Origin: an uncultured Prevotellaceae bacterium
Lineage (GTDB): Bacteria; Bacteroidota; Bacteroidia; Bacteroidales; Bacteroidaceae
NCBI GenBank assembly: GCA_902774815.1
Contig: CACYJV010000006.1
Location: 1-64,000, forward strand
Direction: 5' to 3'
Length of the DNA: 64,000 nucleotides
Both the position numbers and the translations under genes were made by a program. The notes under the pieces are model-generated. The model saw only the letters and a list, made by a program, of their open reading frames with translations. It was not told where the DNA came from and ran no database searches. Shown piece after piece: positions 18,993 to 27,510 of the stretch; the stretch's first letter is position 1, and every line of letters begins with the position of its first letter.

Positions 18993-19577
18993 ATGACTGA
19001 CGAATACAAGACGATAACCTCTCACATAGGCGAAGGATTCTACTCTGAGAAGCGGAGTAAGTTCTTCGCCTTTGCCCATCATGTCGAGAACGTCGATGAG
19101 GTGAAGGAACTCCTGGCGCAATATCGCAAGAAGTATTTCGACGCGCGCCACGTCTGCTATGCCTACATGTTGGGGGCGGGTAGGGAGGAGTTCCGCGCCA
19201 ACGACGACGGCGAACCCTCGTCGACGGCAGGCAAGCCCATCCTCGGACAAATCAACTCCAACGAGCTCACCGACATCCTTATCGTCGTCATTCGATACTA
19301 TGGCGGCGTTAATCTCGGCACCAGCGGACTTATTGTCGCTTATCGAGAGGCTGCAGCCGATGCCATCGCCCATGCACAAGTGGAGACGCGCCTAGTCGAG
19401 GAAATCGTCGACTACTCCTTCTCCTATCCTATGATGAACGACGTCATGCGCATCGTCAAGGAGATGTCGCCCCGCATCGTTGCCCAAACCTACGACAACA
19501 CCTGCACCATCCGACTCGCCATCCGTCGAAGTGAAGCCGACCGCCTTCGTGCCCGCCTTGCCAAGTTGTCTTTCTAA
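18993..19577 (+). CDS. yigZ: YigZ/IMPACT family protein
   Basis: This 194-aa protein has an N-terminal UPF0029/IMPACT domain (about residues 12-125) with SKFFAFAHHVENVDEV, HVCYAYMLG, NDDGEPSSTAGKPILGQI and VIRYYGGVNLGTSGL. A C-terminal DUF1949-like ferredoxin-fold domain follows (about 130-190). Eukaryotic IMPACT regulates Gcn2, but the bacterial role is unclear. It starts only 7 bp after the DUF1015 stop, so it is in the serC transcript. A 7-bp repeat tract begins directly after the stop codon. Confidence 0.92.
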   Translation: MTDEYKTITSHIGEGFYSEKRSKFFAFAHHVENVDEVKELLAQYRKKYFDARHVCYAYMLGAGREEFRANDDGEPSSTAGKPILGQINSNELTDILIVVIRYYGGVNLGTSGLIVAYREAAADAIAHAQVETRLVEEIVDYSFSYPMMNDVMRIVKEMSPRIVAQTYDNTCTIRLAIRRSEADRLRARLAKLSF

Positions 19578-19612
19578 ATCCTTCATCCTTCATCTTTCAT
19601 CCTTCACCTTTT
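19578..19612 (+). repeat. 7-bp microsatellite, five units of the ATCCTTC type
   Basis: ATCCTTC, ATCCTTC, ATCTTTC, ATCCTTC and ACCTTTT follow head to tail immediately after the yigZ stop codon, leading into a T-run. There is no G on the sense strand. It resembles the tract at 15316 in period and base bias but not in exact word. Confidence 0.8.
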
Positions 19613-19646
19613 TTTTTGAGTTCTTCAACAAAAAACTCCCATAATA

Positions 19647-19678
19647 TTTGGCGCAATCAAAAAATATTTGTAATTTTG
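19647..19678 (+). promoter_or_regulatory. Promoter of tRNA-Ser
   Basis: TTTG at 19647-19650, 20 nt, then TAATTTTG at 19671-19678 followed by C. This is an exact fit to the Bacteroidetes consensus. Transcription should begin about 12 nt before the tRNA 5' end. Confidence 0.8.
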
Positions 19679-19695
19679 CACCCGCAAACAAGAAA

Positions 19696-19783
19696 GGAAG
19701 GTTGGCAGAGTGATCGATCGCGCTGGACTCGAAATCCGGTATACCCCTTTCGGGTATCGGGGGTTTGAATCCCTCACCTTCCG
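19696..19783 (+). tRNA. tRNA-Ser(CGA)
   Basis: This 88-nt type-II tRNA reads UCG codons. The acceptor stem GGAAGGT (19696-19702) pairs with ACCTTCC (19776-19782) and G is the discriminator. The anticodon stem CTGGA/TCCGG encloses the loop CTCGAAA with anticodon CGA at 19730-19732. The long variable arm is ATACCC/GGGTAT and the T-loop is TTTGAAT. The 3' CCA is not encoded. It has its own promoter and terminator. Confidence 0.97.
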
Positions 19784-19788
19784 CTAAG

Positions 19789-19826
19789 AAGAGAAGAAGT
19801 CGCAACAGATTTCTTCTCTTTTTTTA
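19789..19826 (+). terminator. Terminator of tRNA-Ser
   Basis: AAGAGAAGAA (19789-19798) pairs perfectly with TTCTTCTCTT (19811-19820), and a T-run follows. Confidence 0.9.
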
Positions 19827-19858
19827 TTCGGAATAATATAGCAATCGAAAAATATTAT

Positions 19859-19866
19859 TATATTTG
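19859..19866 (+). promoter_or_regulatory. -7 element of the C39-like gene
   Basis: TATATTTG followed by C matches TAnnTTTGC, 30 bp before the ATG. No TTTG is present at the -33 distance. Confidence 0.45.
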
Positions 19867-19895
19867 CAGCAGTTTTTAATTAAAGAAGAAATGAA

Positions 19896-20600
19896 ATGAT
19901 AATGGTTAAGAACTTGTTGGTCGTTGTGATGCTCTCTTTTGGGACAGTCGTTTCCGCACAGAATCAGGAAGGACAACTTGGCACTCAAGGCAATTCGTTA
20001 AGCAAGTTGATGGTTATGCTTGACAAGATGACTGATGAGCAGAAGGCGTATGCCCGTGCAAATTGGCTGGTGGCACCCGAGGCTTACGTAAATCAGCACG
20101 ACCATCCGTCGTCGTATGTCATCTCTCCAAACCCTGCCCCCGACACTCAGTCCACCTGCGAGTGTTCAGGATGCTCCAGTGCCTATCTGTTGCGTTTCTA
20201 CGGTGAGAGCGTCAACGGAGTTGAATTGTTCAACCAGCCGTCTTTTCCCTGTAAACACAGCGAGGGAGCCTATCCCAAATGCTTCAAGGTGCTTTTTGAA
20301 GAACAATACGGCAACTACACAGCAGAGTACTACACGGGCACTACCGACGACCTGAAGAATGCCGTCAGCAAGGGAATACCCGTCATCGTGTTGCTTTTCA
20401 ACGGGAAAACCTTGCATTATGTGCCTGTGGTGGGCTACGACGTGGATCACTTTTTCATCCAAGATTCCGTAGACGAGTATAGGAATGTTGACGACTGCAA
20501 TAACTTCAACAGGTCGGTGGAAATTCCTTTGTTCGAAAAGATGTGGAATATTCCCATAGAATCCTGTCAGCGTCTGTTTGTGATAGTGCGGAAAGTGTAG
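19896..20600 (+). CDS. Secreted putative cysteine peptidase, C39-like (papain fold)
   Basis: This 234-aa exported protein has a signal peptide, KNLLVVVMLSFGTVVSAQ, near residues 5-22. Its core resembles C39-type papain-fold domains: a candidate nucleophile Cys in ECSGCSSAYLLRFYG, followed about 100 residues later by LHYVPVVGYD (His) and FFIQDS (Asp). Several extra Cys residues suggest disulfides in the periplasm. The substrate is unknown, and no ABC exporter or bacteriocin precursor is nearby, so it is not an ordinary export-coupled C39 domain. An ATG at 19902 is an equally possible start. The gene stands alone between tRNA-Ser and a 950-bp non-coding stretch, as an accessory gene might. Confidence 0.65.
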   Translation: MIMVKNLLVVVMLSFGTVVSAQNQEGQLGTQGNSLSKLMVMLDKMTDEQKAYARANWLVAPEAYVNQHDHPSSYVISPNPAPDTQSTCECSGCSSAYLLRFYGESVNGVELFNQPSFPCKHSEGAYPKCFKVLFEEQYGNYTAEYYTGTTDDLKNAVSKGIPVIVLLFNGKTLHYVPVVGYDVDHFFIQDSVDEYRNVDDCNNFNRSVEIPLFEKMWNIPIESCQRLFVIVRKV

Positions 20601-20602
20601 AA

Positions 20603-20845
20603 CTATATGCTCGGGTGACACAGTTCTGCTTTTGCCACCACTATAGCATAGCTCGTGCAGCACAAAGACAATGCTTTTTCCCAATAAAAGCTATGCTCTT
20701 ACCACCATAAGAGCATAGCTTTTGCATTTTAATAGCATACTTTCATAACCCTCATAGCACCGCTCCGTAGGCACTACAGCATAGCTCTTGCTGCATCATT
20801 TCATAGCTCCACAGCCCTTGAACGTAGCTTCACTGCCTTTCCAAG
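20603..20845 (+). repeat. 22-bp-period degenerate array A
   Basis: Units with a CWWWGCT-like core start at 20625 (weak), 20647, 20669, 20691, 20714, 20736, 20758, 20780, 20802 and 20823. Spacings are 22 bp except one of 23 bp (unit at 20691) and a few irregular ones at the end. Counted from the first CATAGCT unit, the 23-bp unit is third. A few bases at the start of each unit are conserved and the remaining 12 or so vary. The array lies directly after the C39-like gene and contains the hairpin at 20686-20723. Confidence 0.85.
20686..20723 (+). terminator. Perfect 16-bp hairpin inside array A
   Basis: AAAAGCTATGCTCTTA (20686-20701) and TAAGAGCATAGCTTTT (20708-20723) are exact reverse complements around the loop CCACCA. 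The T-rich 3' side makes it a likely terminator of the C39-like gene. It is built from two neighbouring array units in opposite sense. Confidence 0.8.
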
Positions 20846-20860
20846 TATGACTCATGCACC

Positions 20861-21213
20861 ATAAAACCTCGCGATGTCGCTACTCGTAATGGTTTCTCAC
20901 CACATTTCAACATGTTACAAAACTCTCATGTTTGGACTCAAAAACCCTATTTTCGGTCACAAAAATGACCATTTGACCATGCATTTATTTCAAATTGAGG
21001 TTTATATTTGGTTTTTCTAAGCAAATCAAGTGAGCACTATGAACGGTGAAATCGATTAAATTTGGGTTTAGACATGCCTTTTTATGCACGTAAAAGCAGG
21101 TTTTTAATGCATTTTTTGCCTTTATAGAGGTTAGGCATCGCTGGTGCTACAGGAGGAGGGACATCGTACTTTGCTGATAATCAGCCTCTTAGGTAAAAAT
21201 GAGCTGGTAAAGC
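20861..21213. other. Non-coding stretch, nothing clear
   Basis: AT-rich DNA without a credible reading frame. I see only a small inverted repeat GGTCA/TGACC at about 20955-20970 and a direct repeat of GACCAT just after it. No promoter, RNA gene or mobile-element remnant is recognised. Confidence 0.5.
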
Positions 21214-21360
21214 GTTACAGTTACAGTTGTTACAGTTATTATTTTGAGGTATCCAAACTCCCGGAATATATATATAACTATCTATATATCAATTAGTTAT
21301 ATAATCTTTAGAAGGGGGTATTGTTACGCAATTTTTAAGTGTAACAACTGTAACTGTAAC
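21214..21360. mobile_element. MITE-like element 1 with 21-bp terminal inverted repeats
   Basis: The left end (21214-21234, starting GTTACAGTTACAG) and right end (21340-21360, ending CTGTAACTGTAAC) are perfect 21-bp inverted repeats built from TTACAG words. The 105-bp interior holds TCCAAACT at 21252-21259 and an AT-rich inner inverted repeat, TATATAACTA (21271-21280) with TAGTTATATA (21294-21303). The triplet AGC flanks both ends and could be a short target duplication. It has no coding capacity. The same plan recurs at 45689-45856. Confidence 0.65.
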
Positions 21361-21555
21361 AGCAGCCCAGTAACACTTACTTCCCTACGAGGACCCCGAG
21401 CCCCTGGCGCAGTTCGTTGCACACTCCTATGGCATAGCTATTGTTCGTTCCTTGTGAGTCATTGTCACAGTAACAGCAGAGAAGGCAAGTCCACTTGTAT
21501 GGAGCCTGCCTTCTCTGGTTGCTTGTATAAATCTGTATGAAGCCGTTGCTATCGC
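21361..21555. other. Non-coding stretch with a 10-bp hairpin
   Basis: AGAGAAGGCA (21478-21487) pairs perfectly with TGCCTTCTCT (21507-21516), with inner TCCA/TGGA. It lies just beyond the stop codon of the transglutaminase-like gene and may end its transcript, although no T-run follows on either strand. GGCATAGCTA at about 21431 resembles one isolated array unit. Confidence 0.5.
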
Positions 21556-24228
21556 CTACAGCTTGCTGATGATCTTCTGCATCTGTTCTCCGAGGCCGAT
21601 GGTGTAGCCCTCAGAGGAGAAGACGACGCGATTAAACGTGTCGGCAATGATGAACAGGGGCAGCTGGCCGTTGCCCTGCATCTTCATCTGTGTGGCTATC
21701 TGGCGGCGTATGCTGCCATCGGTGTCGATGCCGTAGACAACATTCTTGGGCAGCTGGCCGAAGTCTTCCTGGGCGTACTTGCGGGCATCGGCCTCACTCT
21801 CGAAGAGCAGTACGAGGGGACGTCCCCACTTGTCGAGGTCGGTGTGTGCACGGGCAATGTCGCGCATGGCGTGGTTGGTAGGCTCTTGTCCTACGCCGAG
21901 GATGCCAACGACGAAGTAGCCACGGCCTGTCTGCGAGAGTACCGACACCTGCTGCGATGCTGTAGGCTGCTTGATGTCGGTGATGAGATTGAACTTCGAC
22001 TCAGAGTCGAACGATCCGATGACGCTCACCTCGTTGGTGTTCTGGCGCATCTTCAGCGGCAGACGAGTGGTTTGTCCCTCGTTGACGACAAACTCCTGAT
22101 TGGTGGCCAGCACGCTGCCATTGGCCAGACGTGTGCCCGTTGTGAGCATGTAGGTGCCTGCATCGAGCGGTGTGCCCTGACGGAAGGTGTTGTTCCAACT
22201 GGTGCCGCCGCCCATGTCCACCTGCCCTTCTTCGAAGTTAAGCAGCTGCGTAGTGCCGTTGTCAAGGATGCGAGCGATGCTGAAGTGGCTGTAGTACTTC
22301 GGGTCGTCGAGGAACTTCGTGGGCTCATAGTCGAGCACCAGCGTGCCCGTCTTGGCCGTCAGCTGCTCAGTGGCGTCGAAGTCGACGTCAATCCACGAGT
22401 CGGAACCACTGCGCTTGTACTGCACCTTGCCCGTGACGACGTCCTTTTGAGCCTCGATGCCCAGCGAGCGGGCCAAGTCGACGAAGAAGATGTCGCGCGA
22501 GCGGGGATCGGTGATGCGTGAACGCCATACGCCTACAGGTGTCTGGGCAATGCGCAGGGCCTTCTGGTCGGGATAGATGCGTATTTGCTCCTTCACCCAA
22601 CGCACCAGCAGCGACGGGTCTTGCTGGAACTTCTCCTTCGTGACCATCGAGCCGTCGGCAAGCGTCCAACGGCCATTCTTCATCTCGTTCTGGAAGAACT
22701 GCTTGAAGGGCAGGATGATCATCTCGGTCTCCACACGTGGGCAGAGTTGGTCGCTCTCGGCCGAGATGTTGTCCTCGAGAATCTCTGTGGGCATGTCGCG
22801 CAAGTCTTTGTTGCTGAGCGAACGGAGCAGTTTCAGCGCACGCTCCTCCTGATCGGCGTGGCGATAGAGGAAGTCGAGTAGGGTGCGCCAGTTGCCGCGC
22901 GACATGGCCAGCAGATCGGCTGCGGCAGGGTAGATATGTTCGGCTTCGTCCTTGCTGAGGAACGTGGCCTCGTAGGCCTTGCGGATGGAGTCCTCGGCAG
23001 CGAAACGAGCCTTGTTGTGGGCAGCCATGGCGGGCGAAACCTCGGGCATGGTTACCTTCTCGGGTGGCGGTACGATGTTGATGTCGACCACCTCACGAGC
23101 CTTCTTCGTGGGCTTCTGGATGTTGTTCTCGAGCTTGATGGTGACTAGCTTGTCCTTGCCAAACGAAGCCTTGGCATAGCCATACCAACCGTCCTTCGAT
23201 GCCCATACGAGCATGTCGCCCAGTCCGGCCGTGAGGAAGGTGCGGCCGCGCTCGTCGGTGTACTTGGTCACGGCAGTGTAGAACTCGGCATAGTTATAGA
23301 TCTTGAAGTCCACACGGGCTCCGTCGACGGCCTTTCCCTTGCGGTCGACGATGCGGAAGTCTGTACGGCCCGTCGTTCCATAGTTGTCGATGAGGTTGAT
23401 CTCAGTGAAGTTCGACGTGCGCAGCATGACCTCCTCAGGACCATTGTAGTCGCCGAAGGCACGCGTATGCATGAGCATGGCGCGCGAAGCAGGCGCGTTG
23501 AACCAGCCTAGGTTGAGCACTGCTTCGGGCTCGCAGGCACCCAAGAAGTACCACTCTCCGTCGGCCCAGGCTTCCACCCATGCGTGGTTGTCGTCGGTAT
23601 GTGCCCAACGCGGCGTATAGACCTGACGTGCAGGAATGCCGACGGAACGTAGGGCGGTGACGGTAAACGTCGACTCCTCGCCACAGCGTCCGATGGCCGT
23701 CTTCACGCATGCCAACGGCGACAGGGTGCGACCGTCGCTGGGCTGGTAGGTGACGTGCTCGTGGCACCAATGGTTCACCTCCAAGATGGCATCCTTCATG
23801 CTGAGTCCTTCGACACGGCGCTTCAGATCCTTGTAGAACACTTGGCGCGAGTCGTCGAGCGGTTCATTGTTAACGCGTTCAGGGAGCACGAAATGGCGGA
23901 AGAGCAGTTCGGGCACCTTGCTGCCCCAAGCCATCTCACGACGTGCCTGGAAAGCCGAGCGCACGTTGGCTGCATGGAAGGCTGTGGGATAGTCGGTAAT
24001 GTCGGCCAAGGCCATGTAGGCATAGAGGAAATGCAGGGCCTGCATCTCCTCGCTGTTAAGGTTCAGTCCATCGGCGTTAAAGAACTGTTGGCCAACGAGT
24101 TGTATTTTCTCGGTAAAGGCTTTCTCTACTTTTTCGCGATAAGCCTGGTCGCTAATGAAATGGCTCTCTTGAGCCATCACATTCAAGGCAAAGATGCTGC
24201 TAAGCATCAAGGTTAGTATTTTCTTCAT
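21556..24228 (-). CDS. Exported transglutaminase-like protein
   Basis: This 890-aa protein has a signal peptide, MKKILTLMLSSIFALNVMAQ. A transglutaminase-like core lies near residues 170-240, with GRCGEESTFTVTALRS (Cys), NHAWVEAWADGEWYF (His) and then LGACEPE, where an acidic residue could complete the triad. A beta-sandwich/carboxypeptidase-regulatory-like segment follows (about 285-370). The C-terminal third includes a thioredoxin-like pattern (about 790-885) but no CxxC. In this superfamily the core may be a peptidase or cross-linker. The gene is followed upstream by a small lipoprotein gene in the same direction (33-bp gap), so the two may act together at the envelope. The substrate is unknown. 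Confidence 0.85.
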   Translation of the reverse strand: MKKILTLMLSSIFALNVMAQESHFISDQAYREKVEKAFTEKIQLVGQQFFNADGLNLNSEEMQALHFLYAYMALADITDYPTAFHAANVRSAFQARREMAWGSKVPELLFRHFVLPERVNNEPLDDSRQVFYKDLKRRVEGLSMKDAILEVNHWCHEHVTYQPSDGRTLSPLACVKTAIGRCGEESTFTVTALRSVGIPARQVYTPRWAHTDDNHAWVEAWADGEWYFLGACEPEAVLNLGWFNAPASRAMLMHTRAFGDYNGPEEVMLRTSNFTEINLIDNYGTTGRTDFRIVDRKGKAVDGARVDFKIYNYAEFYTAVTKYTDERGRTFLTAGLGDMLVWASKDGWYGYAKASFGKDKLVTIKLENNIQKPTKKAREVVDINIVPPPEKVTMPEVSPAMAAHNKARFAAEDSIRKAYEATFLSKDEAEHIYPAAADLLAMSRGNWRTLLDFLYRHADQEERALKLLRSLSNKDLRDMPTEILEDNISAESDQLCPRVETEMIILPFKQFFQNEMKNGRWTLADGSMVTKEKFQQDPSLLVRWVKEQIRIYPDQKALRIAQTPVGVWRSRITDPRSRDIFFVDLARSLGIEAQKDVVTGKVQYKRSGSDSWIDVDFDATEQLTAKTGTLVLDYEPTKFLDDPKYYSHFSIARILDNGTTQLLNFEEGQVDMGGGTSWNNTFRQGTPLDAGTYMLTTGTRLANGSVLATNQEFVVNEGQTTRLPLKMRQNTNEVSVIGSFDSESKFNLITDIKQPTASQQVSVLSQTGRGYFVVGILGVGQEPTNHAMRDIARAHTDLDKWGRPLVLLFESEADARKYAQEDFGQLPKNVVYGIDTDGSIRRQIATQMKMQGNGQLPLFIIADTFNRVVFSSEGYTIGLGEQMQKIISKL

Positions 24229-24261
24229 GACGTTATTGTGTATGGTTTTCTGCTGGGTTGT

Positions 24262-24663
24262 TTACATCGACTCGTAGTCCTTCGGCGTGATGTCGGTGGT
24301 GAACAGCACCTTCTTGGGATTAGTGGCCGAGCGGAGGACGTAGCGGAAGCCCATACCGGCATCCTTATAGACCTTCAGGTTGGTGGACTGACGCACCTCC
24401 TTGACCAGCGCCTCGCGAATCATCGACTGGTTCTGGGCGATGATGGAATCGTTGTCCATCGGTCCGCTGAGCGTGCTGTGATAGACGAAGGTGTGCGTCG
24501 ACTTATCGAAAGTCAGGCTGTCGGTTCGCGTGTAGTTATAGACGGGTGTGGGGCAGCACTTGAGTGTGTAGTCGGCTGCCTCCTGTGCCGCCCGCTCGTC
24601 GATGCTCTTCTGGCACGACGTCATAGCTATGGCGGCAATGGCGCAAAATAGTAGTTTCTTCAT
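24262..24663 (-). CDS. Small lipoprotein, function unknown
   Basis: This 133-aa protein has a lipoprotein signal peptide (KKLLFCAIAAIAMTSC, lipobox AMTSC). The mature part is hydrophilic and I do not recognise a family. A longer frame starting at 24741 is rejected because it would begin upstream of the promoter at 24685-24715. The gene precedes the transglutaminase-like gene by 33 bp on the same strand, so co-transcription is likely. Confidence 0.75.
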   Translation of the reverse strand: MKKLLFCAIAAIAMTSCQKSIDERAAQEAADYTLKCCPTPVYNYTRTDSLTFDKSTHTFVYHSTLSGPMDNDSIIAQNQSMIREALVKEVRQSTNLKVYKDAGMGFRYVLRSATNPKKVLFTTDITPKDYESM

Positions 24664-24684
24664 ATTTAGCAAATAGATTTTGTG

Positions 24685-24715
24685 CAAAATTACGAATAAG
24701 TGAGCAAAATGCAAA
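24685..24715 (-). promoter_or_regulatory. Promoter of the lipoprotein-transglutaminase unit
   Basis: On the minus strand TTTG (plus-strand CAAA 24712-24715), 19 nt, then TAATTTTG (plus-strand 24685-24692) followed by C. It lies about 22 bp before the lipoprotein ATG. Confidence 0.75.
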
Positions 24716-24853
24716 GCAAAAAAGCATTTTTTTGATTTCATTTCCGAGCGAAAGTAACTTAGGCTGAGCCAAAGATATAAATAAAAACGGAAAAAATGTC
24801 GTTAAAAAATAAAAATCTAATGGGGTATGCAGTCGTTTTTCGCATTTTTTTTG

Positions 24854-24861
24854 TATCTTTG
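24854..24861 (+). promoter_or_regulatory. -7 element of lepA
   Basis: TATCTTTG followed by C, 24 bp before the lepA ATG. The -33 region has no TTTG. It is divergent from the lipoprotein promoter. Confidence 0.6.
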
Positions 24862-24884
24862 CATCTTTAAGAGAAAGCTCAGAC

Positions 24885-26693
24885 ATGAACAATATTAGAA
24901 ATTTCTGTATCATCGCACACATCGACCATGGCAAGTCGACCATCGCCGACAGGTTGTTGGAGCGCACGAATACCATCCAGATCACTGAAGGGCAGATGCT
25001 CGACGACATGGATCTGGAGAAGGAACGTGGCATTACCATCAAGAGCCATGCCATTCAGATGGAGTACGAATATGAGCCTGCCGACGCTGACTCCGACCTG
25101 ACGAAAGGCAAATACATACTGAATCTGATTGACACCCCGGGACACGTTGACTTCTCATACGAGGTGTCGCGCTCCATAGCTGCCTGCGAAGGGGCTCTGC
25201 TCGTGGTCGATGCCACGCAGGGTGTGCAGGCGCAGACCATCTCGAACCTCTATATGGCCATCGAGCATGACCTGGAGATCATTCCCGTAATCAACAAGAT
25301 TGACATGCCGAGTGCCATGCCCGACGAGGTGGAAGACGAAATCGTGGAGCTGCTGGGCTGCAAGCGCGAGGAGATACTGCGTGCCAGCGGTAAGACAGGC
25401 GAGGGAGTGGACGACATCCTGCGGGCTGTGGTGGAACGCATACCACATCCCACGGGCGACGCGGAGGCTCCGCTGCAAGCTCTGATTTTCGACTCGGTGT
25501 TCAACTCATTCCGTGGCATCATTGCCTATTTCAAGATTGAAAACGGCGTGATTCGCAAAGGCGACAAGGTGAAGTTCTACAACACCGGCATGGAGTATGA
25601 AGCCGACGAGGTGGGCGTGTTGAGGATGGACATGATACCACGGCAGGAACTGAAGACGGGCGAGGTGGGCTATATCATCTCTGGCATCAAGGATGCAAAG
25701 GAAGTGAAGGTGGGCGATACCATCACACATGTGTCCCGTCCATGCGACAAGGCCATTGCCGGATTCCAAGAGGTGAAGCCCATGGTGTTTGCCGGCGTGT
25801 ATCCCATAGATCCCACAGAGTACGAAAACCTGCGTGCCTCGCTCGAGAAACTACAGTTGAATGATGCCTCGCTGACGTTCCAGCCTGAGTCGTCGGTGGC
25901 CCTTGGCTTCGGCTTCCGTTGTGGATTCCTCGGACTGTTGCACATGGAAATCGTGCAGGAACGACTGGACCGCGAGTTCAATATGGACGTCATCACGACG
26001 GTGCCCAACGTCTCGTACATGGTTTATACCAAGCAGGGTGAGGAGAAAGAGGTGCACAACCCTTCAGGTCTGCCCGAACTGACCATGATAGACCATATCG
26101 AAGAACCTTACATCCGCGCAAGCATCATCACGACGACTACGTTCATTGGTCCCATCATGAAGCTATGCCTCGACAAGCGCGGTGAACTCATCAAGCAGGA
26201 GTTTGTCAGTGGAAACCGTGTGGAACTGCACTTCTACATCCCTCTCGGCGAGATCGTTATCGACTTCTACGACAAGCTGAAGTCCATCTCGAAGGGCTAT
26301 GCCTCGTTCGACTATCACATCGACTCGTTCCGCCCGTCGAAACTGGCCAAGCTCGATATCCTGCTGAACGGCGAACCTGTGGATGCGCTGTCTACGCTGA
26401 CGCATCAGGACAATGCCGTGACGCTGGGCCGACGGATGTGCGAGAAGCTGAAGGAACTCATTCCGCGCCAGCAGTTTGACATCGCCATTCAGGCTGCCAT
26501 CGGTGCGAAGATTATTGCCCGCGAAACCATCAAGCAGGTACGCAAGGACGTGACGGCCAAGTGTTATGGTGGCGACGTCAGCCGTAAACGCAAGTTGCTG
26601 GAGAAGCAGAAACGAGGCAAGAAACGAATGAAGCAGATAGGTAATGTGGAGGTACCGCAGAAAGCATTCCTAGCTGTATTGAAACTCGATTGA
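24885..26693 (+). CDS. lepA: Elongation factor 4 (LepA), back-translocating GTPase
   Basis: This 602-aa translational GTPase acts on the ribosome. The G1 motif AHIDHGKST is at residues 11-19, switch-region RGITIKSHA and [12 protein letters not shown] follow, and NKIDMPSA is G4. The LepA-specific C-terminal domain is seen in [43 protein letters not shown] and [22 protein letters not shown]. Length matches the family (about 600 aa). It has its own promoter and is followed 79 bp later by a Crp/Fnr regulator. Confidence 0.98.
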   Translation: MNNIRNFCIIAHIDHGKSTIADRLLERTNTIQITEGQMLDDMDLEKERGITIKSHAIQMEYEYEPADADSDLTKGKYILNLIDTPGHVDFSYEVSRSIAACEGALLVVDATQGVQAQTISNLYMAIEHDLEIIPVINKIDMPSAMPDEVEDEIVELLGCKREEILRASGKTGEGVDDILRAVVERIPHPTGDAEAPLQALIFDSVFNSFRGIIAYFKIENGVIRKGDKVKFYNTGMEYEADEVGVLRMDMIPRQELKTGEVGYIISGIKDAKEVKVGDTITHVSRPCDKAIAGFQEVKPMVFAGVYPIDPTEYENLRASLEKLQLNDASLTFQPESSVALGFGFRCGFLGLLHMEIVQERLDREFNMDVITTVPNVSYMVYTKQGEEKEVHNPSGLPELTMIDHIEEPYIRASIITTTTFIGPIMKLCLDKRGELIKQEFVSGNRVELHFYIPLGEIVIDFYDKLKSISKGYASFDYHIDSFRPSKLAKLDILLNGEPVDALSTLTHQDNAVTLGRRMCEKLKELIPRQQFDIAIQAAIGAKIIARETIKQVRKDVTAKCYGGDVSRKRKLLEKQKRGKKRMKQIGNVEVPQKAFLAVLKLD

Positions 26694-26772
26694 TGAACTT
26701 ATTACGACGGCTCACTTTATTTTTTGAATACTAACCGCAATTATTGATAGGACAGAAAGGAAATTAGGAAAA

Positions 26773-27372
26773 ATGAAAGGATTGGTAAATACTCCGCGCG
26801 ATATAGCTCGTGAATTGGCACGACGCTATAGCACGATGACGCACGACGAACTGGATGCCCTGGAGAGCATACTGGTTCCTATGAAGTTTGCAAAGGGCGA
26901 AATGATACTGAAGGAAGGTGACATCTGTAAGAACATCTACTTCATCGATCATGGACTGATCAGACAGTATTACCACAAGAAAGGGAAAGAGGTGACGGAG
27001 CATCTTGGCGAAGACCACACCATCTTCATGTGCATAGAAAGTCTGTTCAAGGAGGAGCCCACGCGCTTGCAAGTGGAGGCCTTGGAGCAGACGGTGGTCT
27101 ATGCCATGCCGAAGCAGAAGCTGGAGCAGATAGCCCTGCACAACGTCAATATTCAGATGATGTATCGTAAGATTCTCGAGGAGTCACTCATCATCTCGCA
27201 GATTCATGCCGACCTAATGCGTTTCGAGTCGGCCCAGGAACGCTACAAAAAGTTGTGTAAGCAGAATCCGCAGGTTGCCATGCGTGCCCCGCTGGTGTAT
27301 ATCGCCAACTATCTGCAAATGACGCCCGAGACGTTGAGCCGCGTGCGTGCAGCTTCGCTCTACGACGACTGA
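26773..27372 (+). CDS. Crp/Fnr-family transcriptional regulator
   Basis: This 199-aa protein has an N-terminal cyclic-nucleotide-binding-type beta-roll (about residues 20-130, with KFAKGEMILKEGDICKNIYF and YFIDHGLIRQYY). A C-terminal helix-turn-helix region includes VYIANYLQMTPETLSRVRA. No Fnr-type Cys cluster is present, and the phosphate-binding Arg typical of true cAMP binders is not evident, so the signal is unknown. Such proteins are frequent in Bacteroidales. It may be read from the lepA transcript, and the terminator at 27442 ends it. Confidence 0.9.
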   Translation: MKGLVNTPRDIARELARRYSTMTHDELDALESILVPMKFAKGEMILKEGDICKNIYFIDHGLIRQYYHKKGKEVTEHLGEDHTIFMCIESLFKEEPTRLQVEALEQTVVYAMPKQKLEQIALHNVNIQMMYRKILEESLIISQIHADLMRFESAQERYKKLCKQNPQVAMRAPLVYIANYLQMTPETLSRVRAASLYDD

Positions 27373-27441
27373 CAAAGGGTTAAGGAGTGAACGTCCGACC
27401 TCTCAGAGGTGTTGGACCTCATCTATAAATATTCTCATAAG

Positions 27442-27472
27442 AAAAGCCCCATCGTTGAGATGAGGCTTTTTT
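27442..27472. terminator. Bidirectional terminator between the Crp/Fnr and acyl-CoA synthetase genes
   Basis: AAAAGCC (27442-27448) pairs with GGCTTTT (27464-27470), with inner CATC/GATG. T-rich sequence follows on both strands. It lies between convergent genes. Confidence 0.8.
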
Positions 27473-27510
27473 GGTGTTATCCGGGTAAGAGTAATCTTGT
27501 TTACCTATTC

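Noticed and set aside
20603..20845. Coding tandem-repeat protein as the explanation for the 22-bp arrays
   Set aside because: Twenty-two is not a multiple of three, so the frame changes every unit, and all frames meet stop codons.
21244..21540. 98-codon open frame after array A
   Set aside because: It covers one arm of the MITE-like element and its AT-rich palindrome. The product is a run of Ile/Tyr/Ser with no domain and no promoter.
27395..27420. Small inverted repeat GACCTCTCAGAGGT after the Crp/Fnr gene
   Set aside because: The stem is short with a tiny loop and has no T-run. The terminator at 27442 explains the transcript end better.
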